A stretch of DNA of 64,000 bases. Source: Brevundimonas viscosa (GTDB lineage: Bacteria > Pseudomonadota > Alphaproteobacteria > Caulobacterales > Caulobacteraceae). The stretch is from the NCBI RefSeq assembly GCF_900116065.1, contig NZ_FOZV01000001.1, positions 496,001-560,000 on the forward strand, read 5' to 3'. The notes beneath the pieces were generated by a model. That model was not told the origin of the DNA. It did not search any database and saw only the letters and a program-made list of their open reading frames with translations. The number at the start of each line of letters is the position of its first letter. Position 1 is the first letter of the stretch. A program made the position numbers and the translations under genes. Shown here piece by piece: positions 56,501 to 63,790 of this stretch.

Positions 56501-56673
56501 TGCTCGAGCCAGCCGACCAGCACCTGGCGGGTGGCCGCGCGCCGGTTGAGATAGAGAAGGGCGATCAGGACCAGCAGAACGCCGAGCACGACGAGGAGGA
56601 CGTCGAGGACGCGGCTTCTCCGCGAGCCTCCGCGCGCGGGCCGGACGGGAGCGGGAGGCGCCGGTTCGCTCAT
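53506..56673 (-). CDS. ydbH: YdbH-family AsmA-like intermembrane transport protein
   Basis: This 1055-residue protein has one N-terminal membrane anchor (VLDVLLVVLGVLLVLIALLY) and a long repeating beta-strand body typical of AsmA-like bridge proteins that carry phospholipid along a hydrophobic groove. The C-terminal DUF2125/YdbH-type end contains FRIRGRHDPPQRQELRVSI and DLTLDTTLNANQLVGDLLEL. AAGGAG precedes the ATG at 56673. ynbE and ydbL follow, completing the known three-gene set. Confidence 0.9.
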   Translation of the reverse strand: MSEPAPPAPVRPARGGSRRSRVLDVLLVVLGVLLVLIALLYLNRRAATRQVLVGWLEQQGIEAEMEVERVEIDSLVASLRVGDADDPDVVVERVEVDFSIGAPWSAQGLGVTPGRIRLLRPVVRARLADGKLSFGSLDPLIERFAARPPRPDVRGPLVLVERGVVRLATDFGPAEVHGDARIDDGKLMRLVARMPAADLRSGDIAARRLGASIDLTTVGDRVTLRAGAVAASAELPGVAGEGLRLGLAGELPYPDLKTRRGDGRARLRAQLSADRLAGADSAARRLAGTLDFDGATAGWLESFRIEGVSDLDLRAGGLAGPAAATAPRLRLVRARTHLSRDSNGVGWRLDGDAVVAAGNVSAAGVDAVDLDIVAPGLTVGGRGRAVETSGPLRLAAARVDWGDLTLRQVRSAAALDMIADAGLRVGLEGRLQAAHGAWPLFGPPSSGDLPDLAAMKQALGDFAVEAPAFRLAAGSSGTRLVLAAPARIRPANGGVLTLAPAGAPIFAAAAGEAGGGAFSLAATRGRGLPEAEFDVPRWRLAPGGFAATLDGRAALDFDLGRGIRLETRGELASDGGRLTYTAAGCAPVSVERLELGENDVTDLSGALCPADRPLLTAQGGAWRSDARLQGLDADAPFLALGVRKAEGGLVAVGGGRGVDLDLRADDATLVDTTTPARFNPLGAVGAASLRGQNWSGAFDLSREGTTLGRLTLAHDGRAGAGGVTIDAPSIVFAEGGLQPADLSPLAGDFVGSPATGSVAFEGRVDWREGSEGSSRGRLTIPGLDFVSPAGPVQGLRGTVDFTSLAPLVAAPGQRLTADRLESVAPLTDIELVFGLDQAAVTIEGGDLAAAGGVLRVEPFAVPLDRSQPFGGVLVLENVQLGEVIAGAGFEDKVRLDAVVSGRLPFTWDPAAGLRIAGGTLYAVQPGRLSIQREALSGLEAGGGGEAVPPNTVQDLAYQAMENLSFDILSAEVNSLDEGRLNVLFRIRGRHDPPQRQELRVSIAEFISREFLNRELPLPSGTGIDLTLDTTLNANQLVGDLLELNRARNGEADPTP

Positions 56674-57079
56674 GCTCAGCTCCTTAGCGGGAGCCGCAGG
56701 CCGGTGGGAAGGGCGGCGAACAACAGGAACTCTCCCAAGCACAATAGAAGCGTGTTGGTGTAGACACAGTATAGTGGCTCGAGGGCCACTTTGAGTGGAG
56801 GTGCGTCGCGGGCGGGGGCGCGCCGCCACAGCGCCTGCAATTGACGGCGGAACCGTGGCGAATACACACGCGAAAGCTGAGGATCATCTCAGGGTTCACA
56901 TCCGGTTTACCCGGCTCTACGGCTCCGGTTAACCGGTTGTAACGATCTGGCTTCCCATGATGGGACGGACGGGTTATACGGCCTGTCTCGCGCAGGGCGG
57001 TTCCCAGGGGGGCGGTCAGGCGCGATCCTTGCTTTCAGTAGCTTTGGCGCCGGCTGGCGTCGTCGTTTATCGGGGACCG
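56674..57079. other. 406-base divergent intergenic region
   Basis: This gap separates ydbH from the divergent M23 peptidase gene. It contains the perfect palindrome CCGGTTAACCGG (56925-56936), overlapping AACCGGTT, and an AT-richer stretch near 56720-56780 that could hold the ydbH promoter. No gene is convincing. Confidence 0.5.
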
Positions 57080-58432
57080 ATGGCTCAGTTCGATCCACGT
57101 CGCCAACCGATGCGCATCGCGCCGCACGCCCTTACGGCGGTGGCGGCGATCTCGGTGGCGCTGCTTGCCGGCCGCGTATACCAGCCTGCCCAGGCCGAGG
57201 AGGCTCCCCCGCTCAGCGCAGCGGAGATCGCCCATCTCGAGGCCCGCGCCTTCGCCGTCGCCGGCTCACCGGAGGGCCTCGGGGCCCCGGAAGCCATTCC
57301 CGTCCAGATCCGCCGCGGCGAAACCTTCGAACAGGCCGTGCGGCGAACCGGCATCGCGCCGGAAGAGGCCTCGGCCGTCGCCGCCACCCTCTCCAACGCC
57401 ATGGACGTGACTTCGATCCCGGCCGGACAGCGTTTCGAAACCGCCATCGCCAAGCCGCGCGGCGGCCGCGGCGACGCCCGCCTGATCGGCCTGACCATGC
57501 GCACCGGCCCGGCCAGCCAGCTGACGGTGTCGCGCAGCTTCGACGGCGCCCTGCGCCTGCGGGCGCTCGAGGAAAAGGTCACCCACGAAACGGTGGTGCT
57601 GGGCGGCAAGGTCGAGGGCTCCCTGACCCGCACCGCCCGGCGCGAGGGCGCCCCGGCCGCCGTCGCTCGCGCCGCGGCCCGCCTGTTTTCTCACAAGTTC
57701 GACCTGGAGCGGGACATCCGCGCCAGCGATGAGTTCCGCTACGTGTTCGATCGCACCGTGACCGAGAGCGGTCGCACCATCGATACCGGCGACCTGCTGT
57801 ACGCCGAGCTGAAGGGCGTGTCCTTCTACCGCTTCCAGCGTCCCGGCTCCGACAAGGTCGAGTATTTCGACGCCACCGGGAAGAACACCCGTTCCGCCTT
57901 CATGCGCACGCCGCTGGAACGCGGTTTCCGCGTGTCGTCCTCATTCGGCTTCCGTCGCCACCCGATCTCCGGCTACCGCCGGATGCACCAGGGCATCGAC
58001 TTCGCCGCAGGCATGGGCACGCCCGTGATCGCCCCCGCCGACGGCGTGGTGGTCGAGGCGCGCCGCTGGGGCGGTTACGGCAACTGGCTGCGCATCCGTC
58101 ACTCCAACGGCCTCGAGAGCGGCTACGGCCACCTCTCGCGTTACGCCTCGGGCATGCGGCCCGGCCAGCGCGTGCGTCAGGGCCAGGTCGTCGCCTACGT
58201 CGGCTCGACCGGCGCCTCGACCGGTCCGCACCTCCACTACGAGTTGTGGCGTCGCGGCCAGCGGATCAATCCGGCGGGCGTGCGCACCGAGGAGGGTACG
58301 GTGCTGGCCGGGTCGGAGCTGGCCGCCTTCCGCGCCGAGAAGGCCCGTATCGACCGGATCATCGCCGCCGGCGGCGAGCGCAAGACGCAGCAGCCGGCCA
58401 TGACCGCCGGCCTGAGGCCCGCCCGCACCTGA
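57080..58432 (+). CDS. M23-family (LytM) metalloendopeptidase
   Basis: This 450-residue envelope protein has an N-terminal signal or anchor (LTAVAAISVALLAGRVYQ), a LysM-like/OapA-type middle part (PVQIRRGETFEQAVRRTG) and a C-terminal M23 domain. The zinc ligands are intact: H and D in MHQGIDFAAGMG and HLH in TGPHLHYELW, with SGYGHLSRY between. It should cut peptidoglycan cross-links in division or growth. ATG 57080 is preferred; ATG 57110 is possible. It is divergent from ydbH. Confidence 0.92.
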   Translation: MAQFDPRRQPMRIAPHALTAVAAISVALLAGRVYQPAQAEEAPPLSAAEIAHLEARAFAVAGSPEGLGAPEAIPVQIRRGETFEQAVRRTGIAPEEASAVAATLSNAMDVTSIPAGQRFETAIAKPRGGRGDARLIGLTMRTGPASQLTVSRSFDGALRLRALEEKVTHETVVLGGKVEGSLTRTARREGAPAAVARAAARLFSHKFDLERDIRASDEFRYVFDRTVTESGRTIDTGDLLYAELKGVSFYRFQRPGSDKVEYFDATGKNTRSAFMRTPLERGFRVSSSFGFRRHPISGYRRMHQGIDFAAGMGTPVIAPADGVVVEARRWGGYGNWLRIRHSNGLESGYGHLSRYASGMRPGQRVRQGQVVAYVGSTGASTGPHLHYELWRRGQRINPAGVRTEEGTVLAGSELAAFRAEKARIDRIIAAGGERKTQQPAMTAGLRPART

Positions 58433-58502
58433 GTCCGGCCGCCCGGTCCATCGTCATGCCGCATTCCCGGGCGAGGGTGCGGTCGACGATGCTGGAGGCG
58501 GC

Positions 58503-59390
58503 ATGGCGGAGACGAGACGACATTTCCTGACGGGCGCCCTGGCCGGCGCGACGCTGGCGGCCGGACCGGCGCGAGCGCAGGCGGGATTCGCCTCGGGGCG
58601 CATCTCGGTGCAGACCCGCGGCCGCGGCGACGACCTGATCCTGATCCCCGGACTGGCCTCGACGGCGGCGGTGTGGACCCGCACCGCCGAGCGGTTGGCG
58701 GGACGCCGGCGGCTGCACCTGGTCTCGGTGCGCGGCTTCGGGGACCTCGCTCCGCAGACCAACGCGCGGGGCGCCGTGATGGGCGCCGTGGCCGGGGAGA
58801 TCCGCCGCTACATCGCCGAGCTGGACCTCGACCGGCCGGCGATCATCGGCCACTCGATGGGGGGTCAGCTGGCGCTGCGGGTCGCCGCCGACTCGCCCGG
58901 CCGGGTGTCGCGGGTGATGACCGTGGACTCTTCCCCCTTCTTCCCCGCCCTGATCAGCCCGCAGGCGACCCTCGGCGACGTCGAGCCGATCGCGCGGGTC
59001 GCCTACCAGGCGGTGCATTTCCTCGGCGAGGAGGCGTTGCGCTCCGGCGGCCGCAGCATGGGCCTGGATCTGGGCGGGGCCTCGGACGCCCTGTTCAGCG
59101 CCGTCGGCTGGCAGGGCGGCGACCGGGGCGTGCTGGCCCAGGCGCTGTATGAGGTCATGACGATCGATCTCCGCCGCCGCCTGCCTGAGATCGCCGCGCC
59201 GGTGACCGTGGTCTATGGCTGGAGCGCCGACCGCAACTCGCCACGCAGCCGCGCCGACGCCCTGTTCCGCGCCGCCTACGCCCGGCTGCGTCGTCCCGCG
59301 GTATTCGAGCGGATCGAGGGGGCCGAGCACATGGTCATGATCGACCAGCCCGGGCGCTTCCACGCCGCGGTGGACCGGTTCCTGGCTTGA
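58503..59390 (+). CDS. Secreted alpha/beta hydrolase with Tat-type signal
   Basis: This 295-residue protein starts with ETRRHFLTGALAGATLAAG, a twin-arginine-like signal. The alpha/beta-hydrolase core has LILIPGLASTAAVW (oxyanion), the nucleophile Ser in IIGHSMGGQLAL and His in EGAEHMVMID. A lid insertion lies at about 150-210. The substrate is unknown; esterase, lipase or lactonase activity is possible. Confidence 0.9.
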   Translation: MAETRRHFLTGALAGATLAAGPARAQAGFASGRISVQTRGRGDDLILIPGLASTAAVWTRTAERLAGRRRLHLVSVRGFGDLAPQTNARGAVMGAVAGEIRRYIAELDLDRPAIIGHSMGGQLALRVAADSPGRVSRVMTVDSSPFFPALISPQATLGDVEPIARVAYQAVHFLGEEALRSGGRSMGLDLGGASDALFSAVGWQGGDRGVLAQALYEVMTIDLRRRLPEIAAPVTVVYGWSADRNSPRSRADALFRAAYARLRRPAVFERIEGAEHMVMIDQPGRFHAAVDRFLA

Positions 59391-59393
59391 GCC

Positions 59394-60026
59394 TCAACCG
59401 GCGTCGGGCTGGTTGTCCGGGTGGGCGGCCACGAAGGCCGGATGGGCGGCGGCGGCGGCCTCGATGGCGAGCAGGCGCGGGAAAGCCTCGAGCGGAACGT
59501 TGAAGCGCCGGGCCGAGTAAATCTGCGGGATCAGATAGCAGTCGGCCAGGGTCGGGGCGGCGCCGAAGCACCAGCCGTTCCCGTGGCGGGCGACGAGCGC
59601 CTCCAGCGCCGTGAAGCCCGGGACGATCCAGCGCGCGGCCCAGGCGTCCACCGCCGCCTGGTCGGCCCCGAAGGTCTCGCGCAGGGCCTTGCCGACCCGC
59701 AGGTTGTTGAGCGGGTGGATGTCGCAGCCGACGACGGCGGCCATGGCGCGCACGGCGGCGCGGTCGATCGGGGCCGCCGGCAAAAGCGGCGGGACAGGGT
59801 GCGCCTCCTCCAGCCACTCGAGAATGGCGGGGCTCTGGGTCAGGACGGCGCCGTCGACCTCCAGTGCCGGGACCAGCCCCTGCGGATTGAGCGTCAGGTA
59901 GGCGTCCGCGCGCTGCTCGCCCTGACGAAGGTCGACCCCTCGCTGCTCGTAGGCGAGGCCTTTCAGTTCCAGCGCGATCCGGGTGCGGTACGAGGTGCCG
60001 GATCGCCAGTAGCCGTGCAGGATCAT
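59394..60026 (-). CDS. maiA: Maleylacetoacetate isomerase (zeta-class GST)
   Basis: MaiA isomerises maleylacetoacetate to fumarylacetoacetate in tyrosine/homogentisate breakdown using glutathione. The 210-residue protein has YWRSGTSYRTRIALELKGL with the catalytic Ser region, NPQGLVPALEVDG, LTQSPAILEWLEE and a C-terminal helical domain with CDIHPLNNLRV. It overlaps the FAH-family gene upstream (ATGA), which provides the next pathway step. Confidence 0.94.
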   Translation of the reverse strand: MILHGYWRSGTSYRTRIALELKGLAYEQRGVDLRQGEQRADAYLTLNPQGLVPALEVDGAVLTQSPAILEWLEEAHPVPPLLPAAPIDRAAVRAMAAVVGCDIHPLNNLRVGKALRETFGADQAAVDAWAARWIVPGFTALEALVARHGNGWCFGAAPTLADCYLIPQIYSARRFNVPLEAFPRLLAIEAAAAAHPAFVAAHPDNQPDAG

Positions 60027-60682
60027 CGCGGCCTCACCGTGAAGGACAGGGGCGGCAGGCCGCCGATGGCGCAGTCGACGCGGGCCCCGGGCTCCAGCGG
60101 GCCGACGCCTTCCGGCGTGCCGGTGAAAATGAGGTCGCCGGGCTGGACGGCCCAGAGTTCGCGGGCCTTGGCGAGGATCTCGTGCGGGGCCCAGACCATG
60201 TCGCCGAGGCGGCCCGACTGTCGCAGTTCGCCGTCGACCCTCAACTCGATCGGCGCGTCCGCGTCCGGCAAGGGGCCAAGATGCAGGTCGCCGCAGGGAG
60301 CGGACTGGTCGAATCCCTTGGCCGCGTCCCACGGCCGCCCCTTCGCCTTGGCCGCCGCCTGAAGATCGCGGCGGGTCAGGTCGCAGCCGACGGCCCAGCC
60401 GGCGATGCCGCCGTCGGCTCCGACCGCGCACACCAGCTCGACCTCGTGGTGCAGGTCGGCCGTGGCCGAAGGATAGGTCGGGTCGGCGCCGTCGGCGACG
60501 AGGGCGTCGGCGGGCTTGGTGAAGAAGAACGGCTCGGCGCGCTCGTGGCCCATCTCGCGGGCGTGAGCGGCGTAGTTCTGGCCCACGCAGACGATGCGTC
60601 GCACGGGGAAGCGCTGCGTCGAGCCGACGATCGGCAGGGACGGCGTCGGGCGAGGGGGGAACAGCCAGTCGGACATGGCCAT
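60023..60682 (-). CDS. Fumarylacetoacetate hydrolase-family protein
   Basis: This 219-residue FAH-fold hydrolase has VCVGQNYAAHAREMGHE, the metal-binding LHHEVELVCAVG and a C-terminal PGDLIFTGTPEGVGPL. It is the short (YcgM-type) form of the family rather than full-length FAH, so oxaloacetate decarboxylase or acylpyruvate hydrolase activity is also possible. Coupling to maiA supports cleavage of fumarylacetoacetate or a related maleylpyruvate. No homogentisate dioxygenase is nearby. Confidence 0.9.
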   Translation of the reverse strand: MAMSDWLFPPRPTPSLPIVGSTQRFPVRRIVCVGQNYAAHAREMGHERAEPFFFTKPADALVADGADPTYPSATADLHHEVELVCAVGADGGIAGWAVGCDLTRRDLQAAAKAKGRPWDAAKGFDQSAPCGDLHLGPLPDADAPIELRVDGELRQSGRLGDMVWAPHEILAKARELWAVQPGDLIFTGTPEGVGPLEPGARVDCAIGGLPPLSFTVRPR

Positions 60683-60735
60683 TGTCTAGGCCGGAGAAAC
60701 CGGCTCCGCCAGTCCGCGCGCATTGCTGCGTTGCG

Positions 60736-60760
60736 GGAACCGCTACGCCGCAGTGGCGTT
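60736..60760 (+). promoter_or_regulatory. General-stress (EcfG/SigT) promoter of the DUF883 gene
   Basis: GGAAC (60736-60740) and CGTT (60757-60760) are separated by exactly 16 bases, a perfect match to the alphaproteobacterial EcfG consensus. It lies 53 bases before the ATG at 60814. Confidence 0.8.
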
Positions 60761-60784
60761 CCGGCTCAGGGTTCTCTATCTAAC

Positions 60785-60798
60785 CGTCAAGCTTGACG
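60785..60798. promoter_or_regulatory. 14-bp perfect palindrome before the DUF883 gene
   Basis: CGTCAAGCTTGACG is self-complementary and lies in the leader, 15 bases before the ATG. It may be an operator or an RNA hairpin near the ribosome-binding site. Confidence 0.5.
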
Positions 60799-60813
60799 AA
60801 CGGAGCGCGCATC

Positions 60814-61194
60814 ATGGCGACGACCAAGGCGGCACGGGCGGCCGTAAAGAAAGACATCGACACCCTGAAGGACGACCTGAAGGCGCTCGGCGCCGAGGAG
60901 AAGGCGAACCTGAGGGAGAAGGCGTCGGAGACCGAAACGCGCCTGCGCGCCCGGGCGGCCGAGGCCGAGGCCCGGCTGCGCGAGCAGAGCGAGATGCTGC
61001 GCGAACGCGCCCGCGGCTACTACGACACCGCCCGCGTCCGCGGCCGCGAGTACTACGACGACGCCCAGGAGCGCCTCGACGAGGCGCAACGCTACCTCAC
61101 CGAGCGCGTGCAGGAGCGGCCGATGCAGTCGACCGCGATCGCTCTCGGCGTGGGGGTCGTGCTCGGCATGCTGCTGGCCGGCCGTCGTCGCTGA
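60814..61194 (+). CDS. DUF883/ElaB-family membrane-anchored stress protein
   Basis: This 126-residue protein has an N-terminal coiled coil rich in Ala, Arg and Glu (VKKDIDTLKDDLKALG, then RLRARAAEAEARLREQ) and a C-terminal membrane helix (TAIALGVGVVLGMLLAG). It ends in GRRR, the DUF883/ElaB layout. E. coli ElaB is a stress-induced, ribosome-associated membrane protein. Its TGA stop overlaps the next ATG. Transcription is likely under the general stress sigma factor. Confidence 0.88.
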   Translation: MATTKAARAAVKKDIDTLKDDLKALGAEEKANLREKASETETRLRARAAEAEARLREQSEMLRERARGYYDTARVRGREYYDDAQERLDEAQRYLTERVQERPMQSTAIALGVGVVLGMLLAGRRR

Positions 61195-61601
61195 TGATCG
61201 GCGGGGGGCTGGCCCGGACGGTGGTCCGCAAGGCGGTGGCCGCCGCGGTGGCCGCCGGCGCGGCGCTGGTGGCGATGATCGCCTTCGGCGCCACGATCTT
61301 CTACGCCCTGTGTCTCGTGGTCGTGCCGCTGGCGGCCGCGGCCATCACCTTCCTGCTCTTCGCCCTCGCCGCGCTGGCCGTGGCGGTGATCTTCCTGCGC
61401 CGGGACGCGGCCGAGGAGGAGGCGCTCGAGGAGGAGCCGGTCGGGCTGGGGCAACGCGCCTTCATGCTGTTCCGCGAGCGACCGATCCTGGGCACGGTGG
61501 CGGCGCTCGCCGGCGGCTGGATCTTCCTGCGCAACCCGGCCCTGGCCAGCATCGTGGCGGCCGCCTTTACCGAGAAAACACACGGTCCCCGGCGGCGCTG
61601 A
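61194..61601 (+). CDS. Phage-holin-superfamily-III-like membrane protein (DUF1469)
   Basis: This 135-residue protein has two or three hydrophobic helices (LARTVVRKAVAAAVAAGAAL, FYALCLVVVPLAAAAITFLL, and a weaker GTVAALAGGWIFLRNP). They are separated by an acidic loop RRDAAEEEALEEEPVG. The layout matches holin-like proteins that accompany DUF883 genes in proteobacteria and is a stress gene rather than a phage holin. It starts within the stop codon of the preceding gene. Confidence 0.8.
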   Translation: MIGGGLARTVVRKAVAAAVAAGAALVAMIAFGATIFYALCLVVVPLAAAAITFLLFALAALAVAVIFLRRDAAEEEALEEEPVGLGQRAFMLFRERPILGTVAALAGGWIFLRNPALASIVAAAFTEKTHGPRRR

Positions 61602-61604
61602 CCG

Positions 61605-61629
61605 GAACGGGGCGGCCTCCGGAACGTTG
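61605..61629 (+). promoter_or_regulatory. General-stress (EcfG/SigT) promoter of the DUF1328 gene
   Basis: GGAAC (61605-61609) and CGTT (61626-61629) have a 16-base spacer, a perfect match. The DUF1328 ATG is 66 bases downstream. Confidence 0.78.
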
Positions 61630-61695
61630 ATACTGGCAGGTGCGGTGCAGTTCATCCGCCCCTGAACTGTATTAACCGCTCCGGGAGAACCGCCT

Positions 61696-61860
61696 ATGCT
61701 TCGCTGGGCCCTGATCTTTCTGGTGCTTGCTCTTGTCGCCGGCGCCCTGGGCGCAGGCGGCGTGGCGGGCCTGTCGATGAACATCGCCTATGTGCTCTTC
61801 GTCGTCTTCCTGATCCTGCTGGTCGTGCACTTCGTCACCGGACGAGGGCGACGAATCTAG
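61696..61860 (+). CDS. DUF1328-family small membrane protein
   Basis: This 54-residue protein has the family start MLRWALIFLVLALVAGALG, a small Gly/Ala turn GAGGVAGLSM and a second helix NIAYVLFVVFLILLVVHF, ending TGRGRRI. DUF1328 proteins are small inner-membrane proteins, often stress-induced. GGGAG precedes the ATG. An EcfG-type promoter and a rho-independent terminator frame it, so it is a single-gene transcript. Confidence 0.9.
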   Translation: MLRWALIFLVLALVAGALGAGGVAGLSMNIAYVLFVVFLILLVVHFVTGRGRRI

Positions 61861-61885
61861 CCCCGCAGACAGACCGGATTGAGGA

Positions 61886-61913
61886 GCCGCGGTCCCCCGG
61901 AACGCGGCTTTTT
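61886..61913 (+). terminator. Rho-independent terminator after the DUF1328 gene
   Basis: GCCGCG (61886-61891) pairs with CGCGGC (61903-61908), with an inner CC/GG pair, followed by TTTTT (61909-61913). The T-run touches the stop codon of the convergent phosphoesterase gene. Confidence 0.85.
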
Positions 61914-62770
61914 CATGCCTTGCGGACGGTCTGCTCGAGCACCCCCGGTTCCTCCGGATCGGGCGCGGTCTCCCGGCGGCGGGTGTCCTGGCGACGCGGA
62001 AGCCGCCAGGTCTGGGCCGGTTCGAAAGCGTGCCCGTTCCAGGCGATGGCGGTGACGACGATCTCGCCGGCGTCCCACTCGATGCAGTTGAAGCTGGGCG
62101 GCGCGCCGCGCTCGCGGTGCGACAGGGTCCCGCAGCCGACCGCGTAGGAGCAGTGGTCGCCGAGGCGGATGGGCAGCGCGAAGGGGACGTGGACGTGCCC
62201 GGTGGCGATCAGGTCGACCCCGGCCTCGGCGAAGATGACGGCGGCGGCCTCGCCCCGGATCACGTCGCCGGTCATGGGCGTGCCGATCATCTCGACCAGC
62301 GGGTGGTGGCAGGCCAGCACCCGCAGGGCCCCCGCAGGCGCCTGGCGGAGGGCGGCCGCCGCCTTTCGGGTCTGGTCGAGGTCGATGACGCCCTTGGACC
62401 AGTTGAGCCGCGCCTGCCAGCCGCGGGCGGTGACCACGCCCCGGACCATGACCGTTTCACTGAGGAACTGGTGATCGTGGGCGGGGTGGCCGATGGCCTT
62501 CTCGAACGCGCGCCAGGGGGCGAACAGCCGGGCCGGCAGGCTGAAATACGGGACGTCGTGGTTGCCGACGATGACGAAGGTCGGCTCGGGCATGCGTCGG
62601 ATCCAGTCGCCGGCCGCGGCGAACTCGTTCGGCAGGCCCTTCTGGGTGACGTCGCCGGTGATCAGGATCAGGTCGGAGGGGGTGGCGTGAGCGTAGTCCA
62701 GCGCGGCGGCGCAGGCGTGGGCGTGTTCGCGACCGAAATGGACGTCGGAGAACTGAAGGATGCGACCCAC
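61913..62770 (-). CDS. Metallophosphoesterase
   Basis: This 285-residue calcineurin-type phosphoesterase has all metal motifs: FSDVHFGREH, LITGDVTQKG, IVGNHDVPYF, CHHPLVEM and ATGHVHVPFA. The start is GTG at 62770, overlapping the TAG of the upstream diacylglycerol kinase-like gene by one base. The substrate may be a cyclic nucleotide or a phospholipid product such as lysophosphatidate or UDP-diacylglucosamine. Coupling to a lipid kinase suggests lipid turnover. Confidence 0.92.
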   Translation of the reverse strand: MGRILQFSDVHFGREHAHACAAALDYAHATPSDLILITGDVTQKGLPNEFAAAGDWIRRMPEPTFVIVGNHDVPYFSLPARLFAPWRAFEKAIGHPAHDHQFLSETVMVRGVVTARGWQARLNWSKGVIDLDQTRKAAAALRQAPAGALRVLACHHPLVEMIGTPMTGDVIRGEAAAVIFAEAGVDLIATGHVHVPFALPIRLGDHCSYAVGCGTLSHRERGAPPSFNCIEWDAGEIVVTAIAWNGHAFEPAQTWRLPRRQDTRRRETAPDPEEPGVLEQTVRKA

Positions 62771-63738
62771 TAGACGCTGTCCTCGGCGGCGGCGGGAACC
62801 GGCGCCAGGGCCCGGAACGCCTTGGGCAGGAAACGGACGGACGCCTCGTGGTGCAGCAGCAGAGGCTCGCCGTCGATCACCGCGGGAATGCGGGAACGGG
62901 CGCGCAGCCGGACCCGCTGGGCCGGACGGGTGGTGACCGAGGGGTCGAGGCGCCAGTCGTCGAAGACCGCGTGGGCCGCCAGCCGGAAGGCCTCGCCCGC
63001 GTCCGCCGGGTTCATCGCCGCAGCCTCCAGCCCGGCGTCCTCGTCGATGGCTTTCGAGATCATCGGACCGATCAGCACCAGGGCCTCGGCCCGGCGTTCC
63101 GGCTGGTTGTCGAGGATGTAGCGCAGCCGGCCGGTGAAGGCCCGCTTCAGGGCCCGCCGGGCGTAGAGCCACGCCAGCCGCAGGCGGCGCAGGCGGATGG
63201 CCTCCCGCGCGGGGGCCCACAAGGCCGGAGCGCCGAAGACCGCGGCGCAGAAGAAGGCGCGGCGCACGTCGCCGTCGGCCACCTCGCCCCCGGCGATGTC
63301 GTGGGATGTCCCTTCCTCAAGGGACACCTTCAGGGCCGTCTTCCAGTCGCTGGAGCCGTACAGCGCCTTGGGCAGCATGTTCATGGTGCCGCCGGGCAGG
63401 GGGGCGACCAGGGGACCGTCCGGCCCGGCGCGGGAGGCGATGGTTCCGGCGGTGCCGTCGCCGGCGAGGACGAACAGGGCGTCGGGCCTCTCGTCGAAGG
63501 CGGCCTGGACCTGGGCTTCGAAGCTGGCCGGCTCCAGCGAGACGACGGTGGTCTCACAGGCGTAGCGGGAGAGGATCTCCAGCGCCTCCTCGGCCGCGTT
63601 GGGGCCGACGCTGCCCGAAAGCGGGTTTATCAACATGATCACCCGGGTGAGCCGGACGTGGGACGTCAGTTCGCACGCGTCTGCCGCGCCGTCCGACGGG
63701 GTTGCGGGATCGACAACCGTGACCGTTGCTTCGCTCAT
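62770..63738 (-). CDS. Diacylglycerol kinase-family lipid kinase
   Basis: This 322-residue protein has the DAGK catalytic fold: MLINPLSGSVGPNAAEEAL, the nucleotide motif VLAGDGTAGTIAS (AGDGT in place of GGDGT) and LPGGTMNMLPKALYG. The C-terminal lobe is of YegS/DAGK type. The lipid substrate is unknown. The start lies about nine bases after the -10 of a perfect general-stress promoter, so the mRNA may be leaderless. It is translationally coupled to the metallophosphoesterase. Confidence 0.88.
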   Translation of the reverse strand: MSEATVTVVDPATPSDGAADACELTSHVRLTRVIMLINPLSGSVGPNAAEEALEILSRYACETTVVSLEPASFEAQVQAAFDERPDALFVLAGDGTAGTIASRAGPDGPLVAPLPGGTMNMLPKALYGSSDWKTALKVSLEEGTSHDIAGGEVADGDVRRAFFCAAVFGAPALWAPAREAIRLRRLRLAWLYARRALKRAFTGRLRYILDNQPERRAEALVLIGPMISKAIDEDAGLEAAAMNPADAGEAFRLAAHAVFDDWRLDPSVTTRPAQRVRLRARSRIPAVIDGEPLLLHHEASVRFLPKAFRALAPVPAAAEDSV

Positions 63739-63746
63739 GCGGCCCG

Positions 63747-63771
63747 AACGTCCGCCCTGGGGCGATGTTCC
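63747..63771 (-). promoter_or_regulatory. General-stress (EcfG/SigT) promoter of the lipid-kinase operon
   Basis: On the minus strand GGAAC (63771-63767) and CGTT (63750-63747) are separated by 16 bases, a perfect match. The ATG at 63738 begins eight bases past the -10. Confidence 0.8.
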
Positions 63772-63790
63772 GGCGGACGGGGCCCGGCCC

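Noticed and set aside
56929-56943. Possible CtrA box at TTAACCGGTTGTAAC
   Set aside because: The second half after N7 is TAAC, only two of four bases in register; the CCGGTTAACCGG palindrome explains the motif better.
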